Shown piece by piece: positions 31,428-32,769 of a stretch of DNA of 32,769 nt. This DNA comes from Mycobacterium colombiense (lineage in GTDB: Bacteria > Actinomycetota > Actinomycetes > Mycobacteriales > Mycobacteriaceae). The position numbers and the translations under genes were made by a program. The notes beneath the pieces are model-generated. The model ran no database searches and was not told the origin of the DNA. It saw only the letters and a list, made by a program, of their open reading frames with translations. Location: positions 1 through 32,769 of the forward strand of contig NZ_QMEU01000049.1 of the NCBI RefSeq assembly GCF_003284975.1. Direction: 5' to 3'. Numbering within the stretch: position 1 is the first letter of the stretch; each line of letters starts with the position of its first letter.

Positions 31428-32339
31428 ATGTCAAGCCCAAACGTGGTGGTGCCACGCACTGCGGTCGTGCCCGCCGCCGGTCTCGGGACGCGCTTCTTGC
31501 CGGCGACCAAAACGGTCCCCAAGGAGCTGTTGCCGGTCGTCGATACGCCGGGCATCGAGCTGGTTGCCGCCGAGGCGGCCGAGGCCGGTGCCGAGCGCCT
31601 GGTGATCATCACGTCGGAGGGCAAGGACGGCGTCGTCGCGCACTTCGTCGAGGACTTGGTGCTGGAGAGCACGCTGGAGGAGCGCGGCAAGACCGCGATG
31701 CTCGACAAGGTCCGGCGCGCGCCGCAGCTGATCAAGGTCGAGTCCGTGGTGCAGGGCGAGCCGCTGGGCCTGGGGCACGCGATCGGCTGCGTCGAGTCGC
31801 GGCTGGCCGATGACGAGGACGCCGTGGCGGTGCTGCTGCCGGACGACCTGGTGTTGCCCACCGGTGTGCTCGGGACGATGTCGAAGGTGCGGGCGCACTA
31901 CGGCGGCACGGTGTTGTGTGCCATCGAGGTAACGCCCGAAGAGGTCAGCGCCTACGGGGTTTTCGACGTCGAGCCCATCCCCGACGACGACAATCCGGAC
32001 GTGCTCAGGGTCAACGGCATGGTCGAGAAGCCGAAGGCGCAGGACGCCCCGTCGCTGTTCGCCGCGGCCGGTCGCTACGTGCTCGACCGGGCCATCTTCG
32101 ATGCGTTGCGCCGCATCGAGCGCGGGGCGGGCGGCGAGGTACAGCTCACCGACGGCATCGCGTTGCTGATTGCCCAGGGCCATCCGGTGCACGTGGTCGT
32201 GCATCGCGGATCTCGACACGACTTGGGAAATCCTGGCGGCTACCTCAAGGCTGCGGTTGACTTTGCATTGGATCGTGACGACTACGGCCCTGATTTGCGG
32301 CAGTGGTTGGTGGCGCGATTGGGCCTGGCGGAGCAGTAG
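31428..32339 (+). CDS. galU: UTP-glucose-1-phosphate uridylyltransferase
   Basis: 303 residues. It makes UDP-glucose for glycan, glycolipid and envelope precursors. The nucleotidyltransferase signature AAGLGTRFLPATKTVPKEL is at residues 16-34. Other blocks are EPLGLGHAI (uridine pocket), LLPDDLV (metal site), NGMVEKPK and EVQLTDGI. It starts 76 bp from the divergent cyclo-ligase gene; a leaderless promoter is likely. moeA1 follows after 135 bp. Confidence 0.95.
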   Translation: MSSPNVVVPRTAVVPAAGLGTRFLPATKTVPKELLPVVDTPGIELVAAEAAEAGAERLVIITSEGKDGVVAHFVEDLVLESTLEERGKTAMLDKVRRAPQLIKVESVVQGEPLGLGHAIGCVESRLADDEDAVAVLLPDDLVLPTGVLGTMSKVRAHYGGTVLCAIEVTPEEVSAYGVFDVEPIPDDDNPDVLRVNGMVEKPKAQDAPSLFAAAGRYVLDRAIFDALRRIERGAGGEVQLTDGIALLIAQGHPVHVVVHRGSRHDLGNPGGYLKAAVDFALDRDDYGPDLRQWLVARLGLAEQ

Positions 32340-32405
32340 CCGGGCGGTAACCCGGCTGGCGGACGACGGCGGGCCGGTGAACGCGTAGCGGTCCCGGGTG
32401 GGGAT

Positions 32406-32430
32406 GACCCGCCCGCGCAGTGAGCGGGTC
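32406..32430 (+). other. Hairpin in the galU-moeA1 gap
   Basis: GACCCGC (32406-32412) pairs with GCGGGTC (32424-32430) around 11 nt, in the 135-bp gap. It is GC-rich without a U tract and could be an attenuating or terminating structure. No Moco-riboswitch-like architecture could be recognised by eye. Confidence 0.25.
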
Positions 32431-32474
32431 GCCTACGGCGGCGCCCGCCGGGTTTGAGGGCAGAGAGGCGCGCT

Positions 32475-32769
32475 GTGCGTTCGGTGGAAGAGCAGCAGGC
32501 CCGGATCACCGCGGCCGCGGTGGCCCCGCGACCGATACGTGTGGCGATCGCCGAGGCGCAGGGACTGATGTGCGCCGAGGAAGTGGTGACCGAGCGCCCG
32601 ATGCCCGGCTTCGATCAGGCCGCGATCGACGGCTATGCGGTGCGCAGCGTGGACGTCCTCGGCGTCGGTGAGGTGGGCAGCGACAGCCTTCCCGAGCCGC
32701 TCGACGACTCCGGCGAGAACGACCGGCGCGAGGGCCTGGTGCTGCCGGTGATGGGCACCGTCGAGGCCG
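32475..32769 (+). CDS. moeA1: Molybdopterin molybdenumtransferase MoeA1 (partial, 5' end)
   Basis: 98 complete codons from GTG 32475 to the window edge. The MoeA signature MPGFDQAAIDGYAVRS is present at about residues 43-58, preceded by a helical start (VEEQQARITAAAV...RPIRVAIAEAQGLMCAEEV). MoeA inserts molybdate into adenylylated molybdopterin. About three quarters of the protein lies outside. GAGGG (32456-32460) may serve as SD. The place after galU equals Rv0994. Confidence 0.9.
   Translation, partial: MRSVEEQQARITAAAVAPRPIRVAIAEAQGLMCAEEVVTERPMPGFDQAAIDGYAVRSVDVLGVGEVGSDSLPEPLDDSGENDRREGLVLPVMGTVEA

Noticed and set aside
32340..32474. Molybdenum-cofactor riboswitch before moeA1
   Set aside because: Only one short GC-rich hairpin is visible; no multi-stem architecture could be matched by eye.

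Overview
The window is GC-rich (roughly two thirds G+C) chromosomal DNA of a Mycobacterium. Gene order follows the Rv0950c-Rv0994 segment of M. tuberculosis H37Rv (locus tags here are from memory, not from a search). It lacks the PE_PGRS genes that M. tuberculosis has beside rpmF. It carries an aldo/keto reductase where M. tuberculosis has vapBC9 and csoR-ctpV, and it has a thiolase-like gene after sucD with a 53-bp MIRU-type repeat array at its start. A slow-growing non-tuberculous species, for example one related to the M. avium complex, fits best; the species cannot be fixed from this sequence.

Layout. 1-413: the N-terminus of a divergent gene in the M23 peptidase position. 662-2752: sucCD (succinyl-CoA synthetase), with a CRP-like site upstream. 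2863-4492: a MIRU-type array that encodes a relay of overlapping mini-ORFs leading into a thiolase-fold protein. 4602-5450: an F420/LLM-type oxidoreductase with a perfect KstR-pattern operator at its start. 5705-8028: a 34 kDa-antigen-like membrane protein and PerM. 8149-10388: purN-purH. 10477-13897: an AAA+ (MoxR-like)/VWA pair. 13972-15432: an aldo/keto reductase and a DUF1707 protein, convergent.

15566-23954 (minus strand) is one tightly coupled operon: AtuA-like (DUF1446) > fadE13 > accD2 > accA2 > fadE12 > echA7. It has a palindromic TetR-like operator in front. Its content resembles the acyclic-terpene and leucine-type acyl-CoA carboxylation pathways. 24012-24608 holds a VOC/glyoxalase remnant, rpmF, and a 56-bp tandem repeat overlapping the rpmF stop. 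24609-29040 is the envelope-stress locus mprA-mprB-pepD-moaB2, with direct-repeat MprA-box candidates before mprA and before pepD. 29047-31351 (minus strand) is 5-formyl-THF cyclo-ligase, Ruc (a redox-regulated chaperone, with a CIRCE operator), a SAF-domain protein and mscL. 31428-32769 is galU and the start of moeA1.

The genes cover central carbon metabolism, purine synthesis, lipid/branched acyl-CoA catabolism, envelope stress and chaperone functions, and molybdenum cofactor. I see no prophage, IS element, CRISPR array, tRNA or rRNA. The least ordinary items are the copy-number-neutral translation relay made by the 53-bp repeats, the thiolase-like protein without canonical catalytic residues, the AtuA/carboxylase operon (including an EchA7 that lacks one catalytic Glu), and the set of recognisable operators.
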